A stretch of DNA of 6,672 nt from Bacteroidota bacterium (GTDB lineage Bacteria > Bacteroidota > Bacteroidia > Bacteroidales > VadinHA17), in the NCBI GenBank assembly GCA_006227095.1, contig SBFZ01000036.1:1-6672 (forward strand). The letters run 5' to 3'. Position 1 is the stretch's first letter. Each line of letters opens with the position of its first letter. The translations under genes were made by a program, and so were the position numbers. The notes beneath the pieces are model-generated. The model was given only the letters and a program-made list of their open reading frames with translations. It had not been told where the DNA came from and did no database searches. Positions 1 to 6,511 of this stretch are shown here, in pieces.

Positions 1-371
1 CCGAACTGGAGATTGACGCAAAGGTGATGCTTGACACCCTTATGCTGGGCACTCCGTCATTGTCACCGGAGAAGTCGAGGGAGCTTTACTTTGCAGTACT
101 GGCTGATCATCCGGGCATCAGGTCAAAGAGGAAGCAGTACGAGGCAGTGAGGGATGATCCCTACTACAATGCGCTGCAGATAAAGTTTGCCTATGCTGTT
201 ACCTGCCACAAGTCGCAGGGAGGTCAGTGGGAGAGGGTCTTCATTGACCAGGGGATGTTCAACAGGCAGGAACCGACCATTGACTACCTGAGGTGGTTTT
301 ATACCGCACTTACAAGGGCGACGGACAAGGTATATCTTGTGAATTTCCCGGATAGCTTTTTCAGGCAGTAG
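1..371 (+). CDS. RecD-like superfamily 1 DNA helicase, C-terminal fragment (5' end outside window)
   Basis: The gene enters from the left edge; the reading frame begins at base 3 and gives 122 residues before TAG at 369-371. The first internal ATG, at 24, is not a credible start because coding continues upstream without a stop. The fragment is the UvrD_C_2-type end of an SF1 helicase. The segment YAVTCHKSQGGQW (192-230) is the RecD/UvrD motif V region, and WFYTALTRATDKVYLVNF (about 294-347) is motif VI with its arginine finger. Proteins of this kind couple ATP hydrolysis to 5'-3' unwinding in the cytoplasm. In Bacteroidetes I recall stand-alone versions of about 450-480 residues annotated as AAA-family ATPase or RecD-like helicase. 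The Walker A and B motifs would lie outside the window, so the exact subfamily cannot be fixed. Confidence 0.85.
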   Translation, partial: ELEIDAKVMLDTLMLGTPSLSPEKSRELYFAVLADHPGIRSKRKQYEAVRDDPYYNALQIKFAYAVTCHKSQGGQWERVFIDQGMFNRQEPTIDYLRWFYTALTRATDKVYLVNFPDSFFRQ

Positions 372-372
372 T

Positions 373-393
373 CAATAGACAATAGGCAATAGA
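373..393. repeat. Three tandem heptamers, CAATAGR
   Basis: Directly after the helicase stop codon lie three consecutive copies of CAATAGA, CAATAGG and CAATAGA (373-379, 380-386, 387-393). Short runs like this occur in intergenic DNA of Bacteroidetes, but I cannot tell from one copy whether it is a genome-wide repeat family. No function is visible. Confidence 0.55.
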
Positions 394-400
394 GGGCCGA

Positions 401-416
401 TCCGCCAGCTGGCGGA
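401..416. repeat. Perfect 16-bp palindrome
   Basis: TCCGCCAGCTGGCGGA equals its own reverse complement. As RNA it could fold a 6-bp GC-rich stem with an AGCT loop, 30 nt past the helicase stop codon. No T-run follows, so it is not a classical intrinsic terminator. It could be a 3' end-stabilising hairpin, a dispersed extragenic palindrome or a binding site for a dimeric protein. Confidence 0.6.
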
Positions 417-462
417 GAAGGAGCCAGATTGCAGGGAGGCCATTACACTATTGTGGATTGAT

Positions 463-470
463 TATATTTG
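463..470 (+). promoter_or_regulatory. Candidate Bacteroidetes -7 element for the transporter gene
   Basis: TATATTTG fits the TAnnTTTG consensus used by the primary sigma factor of Bacteroidetes. No convincing TTTG -33 box sits 19-21 bases upstream, so the call is tentative. If it is real, transcription starts at about 475-478, which excludes the TTG at 468 as the translation start and favours the GTG at 489. Confidence 0.4.
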
Positions 471-488
471 CGCAATCTTTTTTCTGAA

Positions 489-1799
489 GTGGATCTGACT
501 GAAAAACTCACAAACAGAAGGATATTTCTTTTCTGGGGGCCTCTGGCGCTGACCTGGCTGATGATGGCCTTCGAGCAGCCATTCCTGATCGCATTCATCG
601 CCAGGCTTGGAGAAACAAAGGTTAACCTGGCTGCCTTTGGTATTGCGGGGTCATTTGCAATGATCATTGAGGCGCCGATCATTATGCTGATGAGTGCCTC
701 GACTGCCCTGGTGACCGGACGGCATTCATACAGGAAGCTGAAGCATTTTACTGATATCCTGAATGCAGGGGTGACGGGGGTACAGCTGATAATGCTGATT
801 CCTCCGGTCTTCAATTTCATTGTAGTCAGGCTGATGGGAGTGCCTGAAGATGTGGCAAGGATTGCACACATTGCCCTTCTCATCTTCCTGCCCTGGGCTG
901 CATCAATCGGGTACAGGCGGTTTTACCAGGGCATTCTCATAAGGAACAATCTTACCAGGAGGGTTACATACGGTACCATGGTTCGTCTTACGGTGATTGT
1001 CATTGCCGGGTTGCTTTTTTACCACGCCGGCATAAAGGGAGCATATGTAGGTGCCGCGGCAATGTCAATGGCGGTTCTGGCCGAAGCGATAGCCACACGC
1101 CTGATGGCTTCAGCCACAATCGGGAGACTGCTTCAGGAGGAAGACACCGAAAACGGTCATCTGGGCCTCAGAGCGATAACAAAGTTCTATTATCCCCTGG
1201 CAATTACCTCATTGCTGTCACTGGGAGTGCACCCCTTCGTGACTTTTTTCATGGGGAGGAGCCTCATGCCTGTGGAGTCACTGGCGGTCCTTCCTGTTGT
1301 GGGTTCGCTGGTTTTCATCTTCCGCAGCCTCGGCCTTTCATACCAGGAGGTTAATATTGCCCTGATCGGGAAGCAGAGGCAGAATTACACACCCCTGAGG
1401 AATTATGCGATTTATCTTGGAGTGGTCGTGACGGTACTGATATCTGTCATTGCCTTCACTCCGCTTGCTGACCTGTGGTTCAGGGATGTCTCAGGCCTGA
1501 CGGAGGAACTGGCAGTTCTTTCATACCTTCCGCTTCAGATCATGATACTCCTGCCGGCGCTGACCGTACTGCTGAATTTCCAGCGATCGCTTCTGGTCAT
1601 CAACGGCACAACCGGTCCCATCTCAAAGGCCACCGCCGTGGAGCTGGTCACAATCATACTTGTACTTCTTGTCTGCGTCATCTTCCTGAATCTTATCGGA
1701 GCGGTCGCCGCCTCCATTGCCTTTGTAATCGGAAAAGGACTCTCAACCCTTTACCTGATGCCGTGGCAGAAGAGGGTGCTGAAGAAATGGAATGTCTGA
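489..1799 (+). CDS. MATE/MOP-superfamily multi-spanning membrane transporter (possibly ANKH-like)
   Basis: An integral inner-membrane protein of 436 residues from the GTG at 489, with about 12 hydrophobic segments. Clear ones lie near residues 12-36, 48-72, 96-114, 164-180, 184-204, 306-324, 384-402 and 404-424. Two halves are visible: FWGPLALTWLMM near residue 15 and FYYPLAITSLLSLG near residue 233 are matching half-starts, as expected for the pseudo-twofold MATE/MOP fold. The loop QRSLLVINGTTGPISKATAVELV (364-386) resembles the second-half loop of MATE-like proteins and the eukaryotic pyrophosphate/ATP exporter ANKH. The substrate is unknown. The frame is open back to a TTG at 468 (443 residues). 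I prefer GTG 489 because a -7-like promoter overlaps the TTG and because the N-terminus MDLTEKLTNRRIF looks more typical; the start remains uncertain. The gene appears monocistronic and converges on yjbQ. Confidence 0.8.
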   Translation: MDLTEKLTNRRIFLFWGPLALTWLMMAFEQPFLIAFIARLGETKVNLAAFGIAGSFAMIIEAPIIMLMSASTALVTGRHSYRKLKHFTDILNAGVTGVQLIMLIPPVFNFIVVRLMGVPEDVARIAHIALLIFLPWAASIGYRRFYQGILIRNNLTRRVTYGTMVRLTVIVIAGLLFYHAGIKGAYVGAAAMSMAVLAEAIATRLMASATIGRLLQEEDTENGHLGLRAITKFYYPLAITSLLSLGVHPFVTFFMGRSLMPVESLAVLPVVGSLVFIFRSLGLSYQEVNIALIGKQRQNYTPLRNYAIYLGVVVTVLISVIAFTPLADLWFRDVSGLTEELAVLSYLPLQIMILLPALTVLLNFQRSLLVINGTTGPISKATAVELVTIILVLLVCVIFLNLIGAVAASIAFVIGKGLSTLYLMPWQKRVLKKWNV

Positions 1800-1810
1800 C
1801 CAGATGGCAG

Positions 1811-1831
1811 CTGGATCGGCAACCGTCTCAG
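1811..1831 (+). other. Hairpin of repeat unit 1 (7 of 9 pairs)
   Basis: The arms are CTGGATCGG (1811-1819) and CCGTCTCAG (1823-1831), with loop CAA. Seven of nine positions pair; 1815/1827 and 1816/1826 do not. Relative to unit 2, two pairs have changed on both sides (G-C to T-A at 1812/1830, T-A to C-G at 1817/1825), which preserves pairing. Confidence 0.5.
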
Positions 1832-1880
1832 GATGAGCCGGAGCATCATAACCCCCAAGTTGATTATGACTGACCATTTG

Positions 1881-1901
1881 CGGGGATGGCAACCATCTCC
1901 G
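1881..1901 (+). other. Hairpin of repeat unit 2 (9-bp stem)
   Basis: The arms are CGGGGATGG (1881-1889) and CCATCTCCG (1893-1901), with a CAA triloop. Eight Watson-Crick pairs and one G-T wobble (1884/1898) form an uninterrupted 9-bp stem. No T-run follows, so it does not look like a classical intrinsic terminator. Confidence 0.6.
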
Positions 1902-1950
1902 GAGGAACCGGAGCATCATAACCGGCAGGCGGAACATGACTGACCATTTG

Positions 1951-1971
1951 CGGGGATGGCAGCTGTCTCCG
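1951..1971 (+). other. Hairpin of repeat unit 3 (9-bp stem with wobbles)
   Basis: The arms are CGGGGATGG (1951-1959) and CTGTCTCCG (1963-1971), with loop CAG. The two arm changes relative to unit 2 (C to T at 1964, A to G at 1965) turn G-C into G-T and T-A into T-G, so the stem is kept if the plus strand is the one that folds. The third change is in the loop. Confidence 0.55.
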
Positions 1972-2045
1972 GATGAGCCGGGAAGGATAACCGCCAGGCT
2001 GACCATGACTCATAATTTTCCGGAATCAGAGCCGGACAGATCAGG

Positions 2046-2462
2046 TTATTCCCCGATGATCTTTACAAGGATTCTTTTCCGGCGCATGCCATCATACTCT
2101 CCGTAGAAGATCTGCTCCCAGGTTCCGAAATCGAGCTTGCCGCTGGTGACGGCGACGACTACCTCGCGTCCCATCAGCTGACGCTTCATGTGGGCATCGG
2201 CGTTGTCTTCAAAGCCGTTATGCCTGTACTGTGAGTGCGGTTTCTCAGGCGCCAGCTTCTCAAGCCATATCTCAAAATCATGGTGCAGTCCGCTTTCGTC
2301 ATCATTGATGAATACCGAGCTGGTTATATGCATTGAGTTTACAAGTACCAGCCCCTCCCTGATTCCGCTTTCATGCAGGCATTGTTCAACCTGCCTGGTG
2401 ATGTTGATATAGTCCCTGCGATGGGGTGTTTCGATGGTTATCTCCTTCCGGTAAGACTTCAT
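2046..2462 (-). CDS. yjbQ: YjbQ / UPF0047 family protein (secondary thiamine-phosphate synthase type)
   Basis: A protein of 138 residues, the full usual length of the family. Conserved blocks are all present: [10 protein letters not shown] (45-54), [12 protein letters not shown] around His91 (87-98), and [13 protein letters not shown] followed by RRKR (113-130). The family forms small soluble oligomers and is catalogued as secondary thiamine-phosphate synthase because of weak activity seen in E. coli; its true physiological role is unsettled. ATG at 2462 is chosen because it matches the usual family N-terminus and has an AGGAG six bases upstream. It lies 14 nt after the mutase stop codon and is probably the last gene of the rfb operon. 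Its 3' end faces the repeat array and the convergent transporter gene. Confidence 0.9.
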   Translation of the reverse strand: MKSYRKEITIETPHRRDYINITRQVEQCLHESGIREGLVLVNSMHITSSVFINDDESGLHHDFEIWLEKLAPEKPHSQYRHNGFEDNADAHMKRQLMGREVVVAVTSGKLDFGTWEQIFYGEYDGMRRKRILVKIIGE

Positions 2463-2468
2463 TTCAGG

Positions 2469-2473
2469 CTCCT
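2469..2473 (-). promoter_or_regulatory. Shine-Dalgarno-like site of yjbQ
   Basis: The minus strand reads AGGAG with a 6-nt spacer before the yjbQ ATG. It is the only clear Shine-Dalgarno sequence among the five genes of the operon, so yjbQ may be initiated independently rather than only by coupling to the gene upstream. Confidence 0.55.
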
Positions 2474-2476
2474 GTT

Positions 2477-4210
2477 TTAAAGGTTCAGGGCAGCTATGAC
2501 GGCATTGATCCTGTCGTCAAGTTCCTTCCAGAGTTTATCGAATTCAGCGGTATTGCTCATGGCGGTATTTGCGCTGAAGTAGAATTTTATCTTCGGCTCT
2601 GTGCCTGACGGACGAACCGATATCTTGGTTCCGTCAGCAAGGAAGAACTGCAGCACATTTGACTTCTCCAGCAGGAGGGGTGTCTTCGTGCCGGAGACAA
2701 GGTCAGCAGACAGTTGTGACAGGTAATCATCGATCCTGACAACCCTGCTGCCGGCGATTTCTGCCGGCGGATTATTGCGGTATCCTTCCATCATCTTCCT
2801 TATTTCTCCGGCTCCCTCGGCTCCCTTTCTTACCACGTTGACCAGCTTCTCGCGGAAGAGGCCGTATTCAGCGTATATGTCAAGGAGGAGTTCCCACAGC
2901 GATTTGCCCCTGTCGGCTGCCCATGCTGCTGTTTCTGCTGTAAGGGCGCAGGAGGCAACACCGTCCTTGTCCCTTACATAGTCTCCGGGAAGATAACCGA
3001 AGCTCTCCTCGCCACCCCCGATGTATTTTTCCTTCCCTTCAAGGTCACGCATGAGGGCGGCAAAGTACTTGAACCCGGTGAGTACGTTGTAGCACTTCAC
3101 ACCGTTCATCTCCGCAATCCGGTCCAACAGGTCAGAGGTCACTATGGTATTTATAATATACTCATTACCCCTTAGCGTTCCGTTCTGCTTCATCTGTGAT
3201 ATGATGTACCAGGTAAGAAGTGCTCCGGTCTGGTTTCCGTTCAGCAGGATGAACTCCCCTGAAGGTTTTCTGACGGCTATACCCAGGCGGTCTGCATCCG
3301 GATCGGTGGCCATGACCAGGTCTGCCTTCTTCTCCCGGGCCAGGTCAAGGGCCATGGAGAGGGCGTCGGGCTCCTCAGGGTTTGGCGAGCGCAGTGTGGG
3401 GAAGTTACCGTCAGTAATGCTCTGCTCCTCAACTGACCATACATTGTTAAACCCATACATTCTCAAGGCCTCGGGAACCATTTTGTAACCGGTGCCGTGA
3501 AGGGGTGTATAGACAATTCCCATACCGGCATTCCTGCGGATTATTTCAGGATTGAGACTCAGTTTAAGCACCTCGTCAAGATACCTTTTGTCTGTCTCCT
3601 CACCGAGCATTATGATCTTTTCGGTGTTGCCGCCGCTGGCTATCTCTGATACAGATTTAATGCTGCGTACTTCATCTATTATCCCCTTGTCATGCGGCGA
3701 TACCACCTGTCCGCCGTCATTCCAAGAGACCTTGTACCCGTTGTATTCCTTCGGGTTATGTGAGGCCGTGATTATGACTCCGGCATCGCAGCCATAGATC
3801 CTGATGGCATAGGAGAGTTCGGGTGTCGGCCTGAGTGATTCAAAGAGATATGCGGTAAAACCGTTTGCGGTGAAGATATCAGCTGCAACCCTGGCGAAAT
3901 AACTGCTGTTGTTCCGGCAGTCGTAAGCTATTGCCACCTTGATGGAAGAGGGATCTGCCGCATGCTTTTTCAGGTAGTTTGAGAGTCCCTGTGTGGCCAT
4001 TCCCAGGGTATAGCGGTTCATCCGGTTGGTGCCGGCTCCCATTATACCGCGGAGTCCCCCGGTGCCGAATTCCAGGTCCTGGTAAAAGGCATCAACCAGT
4101 CCCTTTTCATCATTTTCCAGCATGTGCCTTACCTCATTGCGGGTAGGTTCATCAAACTCGTCGCCAAGCCATGAGGAGGCTTTCTTCCTGATTTCTTCGA
4201 TATTTATCAT
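2477..4210 (-). CDS. pgm: Phospho-sugar mutase (phosphoglucomutase/phosphomannomutase family, PGM2/PgcA-like)
   Basis: A cytoplasmic alpha-D-phosphohexomutase of 577 residues, typical for the long PGM2/PgcA-like branch found in Bacteroidetes. It interconverts hexose 6- and 1-phosphates through a phosphoserine. The four signature regions are in order: FGTGGLRG (48-55) at the start of domain 1; the active-site loop TASHNP with Ser150 (148-153); the Mg-binding loop DPDADRLG (303-310); the sugar-recognition loop GGEES (399-403); and the phosphate-binding loop RPSGTEPK (533-540). No key residue is missing. The ATG at 4210 shares ATGA with the rfbD stop (4207-4210), implying coupled translation. 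Downstream of rfbA, rfbC and rfbD, the likely job is making glucose-1-phosphate for RfbA. Mannose or ribose phosphate specificity cannot be excluded from sequence, so the symbol is provisional. Confidence 0.93.
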   Translation of the reverse strand: MINIEEIRKKASSWLGDEFDEPTRNEVRHMLENDEKGLVDAFYQDLEFGTGGLRGIMGAGTNRMNRYTLGMATQGLSNYLKKHAADPSSIKVAIAYDCRNNSSYFARVAADIFTANGFTAYLFESLRPTPELSYAIRIYGCDAGVIITASHNPKEYNGYKVSWNDGGQVVSPHDKGIIDEVRSIKSVSEIASGGNTEKIIMLGEETDKRYLDEVLKLSLNPEIIRRNAGMGIVYTPLHGTGYKMVPEALRMYGFNNVWSVEEQSITDGNFPTLRSPNPEEPDALSMALDLAREKKADLVMATDPDADRLGIAVRKPSGEFILLNGNQTGALLTWYIISQMKQNGTLRGNEYIINTIVTSDLLDRIAEMNGVKCYNVLTGFKYFAALMRDLEGKEKYIGGGEESFGYLPGDYVRDKDGVASCALTAETAAWAADRGKSLWELLLDIYAEYGLFREKLVNVVRKGAEGAGEIRKMMEGYRNNPPAEIAGSRVVRIDDYLSQLSADLVSGTKTPLLLEKSNVLQFFLADGTKISVRPSGTEPKIKFYFSANTAMSNTAEFDKLWKELDDRINAVIAALNL

Positions 4211-5079
4211 GTAGCGTTGATTTTTGTGATACAGTTTATGAGGCTTGAGCGCCAGTGTGGAATTGAAAGGTTGTAAGTATCCTTTATTTTTCCCTTGTCA
4301 AGGACGCTGAAAGCTGGTCTGTTTACCCTTGAAGGCCAGGCAGAGCTTCTTACCGGGGTGACCTGGCAGGGTGAACCTGCCTCCCTGACAATCTCGCAGG
4401 CAAAATCATACCAGCTGCAGACACCCTCATTGGAATAGTTGAAAATTCCCGGTACGAAGTTGTGCCTGTTGCGGATCACTCCGCTGATAATCTCCATAAT
4501 TGCAGCAGCCAGGTCAGCAGCATATGTCGGGGAACCGGCCTGGTCGAACACCACGCTGAGATCCTGTCCTGAACCGGCCTTGCGAAGGATGGTTTTAACG
4601 AAGTTGGAACCATGTTCGGAATATAGCCATGATGTCCTTATAATCAGCGTATTGGGCCATTTCATTGCAGCCAGTTCTCCTGCCAGCTTGCTGCGTCCGT
4701 AGGCTGAAGCGGGGGAAGTGGTGTCATCCTCGGTGTAGGGTACCGGGCTGCTTCCGTCGAAGACATAGTCAGTGGAGATATGTATAAGCCTGCATCCGGT
4801 TCCGCTGAGTGCACTGACAATGTTTTCCACTCCTGTGCCATTGATCAGGGTTGCGAGCTTCTCCTCATCCTCGGCCCGGTCTACTGCAGTATAGGCGGCA
4901 CAGTTGATGACCCATGAAGGGCGGGCCTCTGCCATAAAAGCTGCTGTGGCACCTGCGTCGGTGATGTCAAGTTCGCCGGTATCGGTGAAGATGAATTCAT
5001 ATCCGCTGTAGCGGGGTGACAGTTCCCTGATCTCACTGCCCAGCTGCCCTGATGCTCCCGTGACAAGTATTGTTGTCAT
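4207..5079 (-). CDS. rfbD: dTDP-4-dehydrorhamnose reductase
   Basis: RfbD/RmlD, an NAD(P)H-dependent short-chain dehydrogenase of 290 residues, the normal family size. It reduces dTDP-4-keto-L-rhamnose to dTDP-L-rhamnose in the cytoplasm, the last step in making this donor for polysaccharide and O-antigen assembly. The Rossmann nucleotide-binding loop is GASGQLG (8-14). NCAAYTAVDRAE (59-70) and STDYVFDG (102-109) are family blocks. The catalytic YxxxK is Tyr127-Lys131 in YGRSK. RTSWLYS (148-154) and RPAFSVLD (254-261) are further RfbD signatures. Its ATG overlaps the rfbC stop by 4 nt (5076-5079), and its own stop overlaps the mutase start by 4 nt, so it sits inside a coupled operon. Confidence 0.95.
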   Translation of the reverse strand: MTTILVTGASGQLGSEIRELSPRYSGYEFIFTDTGELDITDAGATAAFMAEARPSWVINCAAYTAVDRAEDEEKLATLINGTGVENIVSALSGTGCRLIHISTDYVFDGSSPVPYTEDDTTSPASAYGRSKLAGELAAMKWPNTLIIRTSWLYSEHGSNFVKTILRKAGSGQDLSVVFDQAGSPTYAADLAAAIMEIISGVIRNRHNFVPGIFNYSNEGVCSWYDFACEIVREAGSPCQVTPVRSSAWPSRVNRPAFSVLDKGKIKDTYNLSIPHWRSSLINCITKINAT

Positions 5080-5636
5080 TCACTGAAGATGAAGTTTGAC
5101 GTAATATCTTTAAAAAGAGGCTGATTCATGTCTTTGGGACTTATCACCGGAGGTGCCTCGCCGATCATCCAGTCGATCCCAAGTGCCGGGTCAAGTGCAT
5201 TGATTCCCCGGTCATGTTCGGCCGAATACCTGTTGTCACATTTATAGAGTACTATCGCTTTTTCACTCAGTACCGAGAAACCGTGTGCAAAGCCTCTGGG
5301 GATCAGGAACTGAAGTTTTTTTTCAGAATCTATTATCAGGCCGAACCACTTTCTGAATGTCGGTGATCCACGCCTGAGGTCAAGGGCAACATCATAGATC
5401 CGCCCTTCGATTACCCTGATCAGTTTTGCCTGGGCGAATGGATCCTCCTGGTAGTGAAGCCCCCTGATGACACCCCTCGAAGAGCTTGATTCATTGTCCT
5501 GGACGGGTTCATATACGATCTCGTTATTACTGTATTTCAGCTTGTTGTAACTTTCGAAGAAATATCCCCTGGAATCATAGAAGACATCAGGTTCAATTAT
5601 AAGGAGGCCGGGAAATTCTGTATTGTGTACTTTCAT
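5076..5636 (-). CDS. rfbC: dTDP-4-dehydrorhamnose 3,5-epimerase
   Basis: RfbC/RmlC, 186 residues, a cupin-fold dimeric enzyme that epimerises C3 and C5 of dTDP-4-keto-6-deoxyglucose. Visible signatures are RGYFFES (23-29), GVIRGLHYQ (55-63) containing the likely catalytic base His61, the KLIRV strand (71-75), the YDVALDLR segment (81-88), and IPRGFAHGFSVLSE (112-125) leading to Tyr131, the likely catalytic acid. The protein is full length with no missing key residue. The ATG at 5636 is 2 nt beyond the rfbA stop codon; no Shine-Dalgarno is apparent, which fits coupling to rfbA and Bacteroidetes habits. Confidence 0.95.
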   Translation of the reverse strand: MKVHNTEFPGLLIIEPDVFYDSRGYFFESYNKLKYSNNEIVYEPVQDNESSSSRGVIRGLHYQEDPFAQAKLIRVIEGRIYDVALDLRRGSPTFRKWFGLIIDSEKKLQFLIPRGFAHGFSVLSEKAIVLYKCDNRYSAEHDRGINALDPALGIDWMIGEAPPVISPKDMNQPLFKDITSNFIFSE

Positions 5637-5638
5637 TT

Positions 5639-6511
5639 TCAGGCCTGTTCGTTTGCCACTTTGAGAAGATACTGTCCGTACTGGCTCTTTGCCAGTGGTT
5701 TGGCCAGTTCAAGGAGTTGCTCACGCCCTATGAATCCGCTCTTGTATGCTATTTCCTCGATGCAGGAGGCACTCAGTCCCTGTCTCTGCTCGAGGGTGGC
5801 AATGAAGTTTGAGGCCTGCAGCAGGCTGTCAAAGGTTCCGGTATCAAGCCATGCCATTCCCCGTCCCAGCAGCTTCACCTCCAGTTTTCCTTCCTGCAGG
5901 TATAGCCTGTTAAGGTCAGTTATCTCCAGCTCACCGCGCGGAGATGGTTTCAGTGCCCGAGCACGGGCGGCAACAGTGTTGTCATAGAAGTAGAGTCCGG
6001 TGACCGCATAGTTGGATTTTGGCTTCAGCGGTTTTTCCTCTATGCTTACCGCTTTCAGGTTCCTGTCAAATTCAACAACACCGTACCGTTCCGGGTCATT
6101 GACGGCATAGCCGAAGACCACGGCACCTTCCTTCAGCGCGGCAGCCTGTTTGAGGATACCGCCGAACCCCTGTCCGTAGAAGATATTGTCGCCAAGGATC
6201 ATGCACACGTTGTCATCACCTATGAAATCTTCACCTATGATGAATGCCTGTGCCAGTCCGTCAGGGGATGGTTGTTCACGATACGAAAAATCCATTCCCA
6301 GTCTTTTGCCGTCGCCGAGCAGCGCCCTGAAGCTGGGCAGGTCACGCGGAGTGGAGATGATCAGAATATCCCGTATTCCGGCAAGCATCAGTGCTGACAG
6401 GGGATAATATATCATCGGCTTGTCATAGACGGGAAGCAACTGTTTTGATATGGCTTCAGTGATAGGGTGAAGCCTTGTGCCGGAACCGCCGGCAAGGATA
6501 ATGCCTTTCAT
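5639..6511 (-). CDS. rfbA: Glucose-1-phosphate thymidylyltransferase
   Basis: RfbA/RmlA, 290 residues. It joins dTTP and glucose-1-phosphate to give dTDP-glucose and pyrophosphate, the entry step of dTDP-L-rhamnose synthesis. The nucleotide-binding signature GGSGTRL (8-14) is followed by [11 protein letters not shown] (22-32), the metal-binding LGDNIFYG (106-113), EEKP (158-161), [10 protein letters not shown] (192-201) and [13 protein letters not shown] (218-230). The length equals that of classical RmlA. The frame is open to a TTG at 6517, but ATG 6511 gives the standard MKGIILAGG start and is preferred. It is the first gene of the rfbA-rfbC-rfbD-mutase-yjbQ operon. Family members are usually feedback-inhibited by dTDP-L-rhamnose; this is family knowledge, not seen here. 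Confidence 0.96.
   Translation of the reverse strand: MKGIILAGGSGTRLHPITEAISKQLLPVYDKPMIYYPLSALMLAGIRDILIISTPRDLPSFRALLGDGKRLGMDFSYREQPSPDGLAQAFIIGEDFIGDDNVCMILGDNIFYGQGFGGILKQAAALKEGAVVFGYAVNDPERYGVVEFDRNLKAVSIEEKPLKPKSNYAVTGLYFYDNTVAARARALKPSPRGELEITDLNRLYLQEGKLEVKLLGRGMAWLDTGTFDSLLQASNFIATLEQRQGLSASCIEEIAYKSGFIGREQLLELAKPLAKSQYGQYLLKVANEQA

Larger units (their letters stand above)
1792..2040. repeat. Array of three ~70-bp imperfect direct repeats plus a partial fourth
   Basis: Each unit opens with ATGNCTGACC or a close variant: 1792-1865 (74 bp), 1866-1935 (70 bp) and 1936-2004 (69 bp), followed by a degenerate partial copy from 2005 (ATGACTCATAATTTTCCGG) to about 2040. Units 2 and 3 differ at 5 of the first 40 positions counted from TGACC; units 1 and 2 differ at 12 of the 54 positions 1817-1870 versus 1887-1940, without gaps. 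The first unit covers the last two codons and the stop of the transporter gene. The array otherwise fills the gap between two convergent genes. It contains no plausible conventional gene. Each full unit carries a potential hairpin. Candidate explanations are a dispersed extragenic palindrome family, a shared bidirectional 3' end region or a structured RNA. Confidence 0.85.

Noticed and set aside
443..883. 146-codon minus-strand frame opposite the transporter N-terminal half
   Set aside because: It is antisense to well-supported membrane segments and is Ser/Ile-rich as expected for a shadow of hydrophobic codons.
1475..1873. 132-codon plus-strand open frame overlapping the transporter end
   Set aside because: It is out of frame with the clearly coding transmembrane protein, its upstream part has a low-complexity His/Arg-rich shadow composition, and only its last part coincides with the repeat unit.
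1743..2006. 87-codon minus-strand frame across the repeat array
   Set aside because: It crosses the repeat units in different phases and overlaps the transporter's 3' end; there is no family signature.
1800..2045. CRISPR array
   Set aside because: The units are adjacent, about 70 bp, imperfect and without unique spacers between short identical repeats; there are no cas genes nearby.
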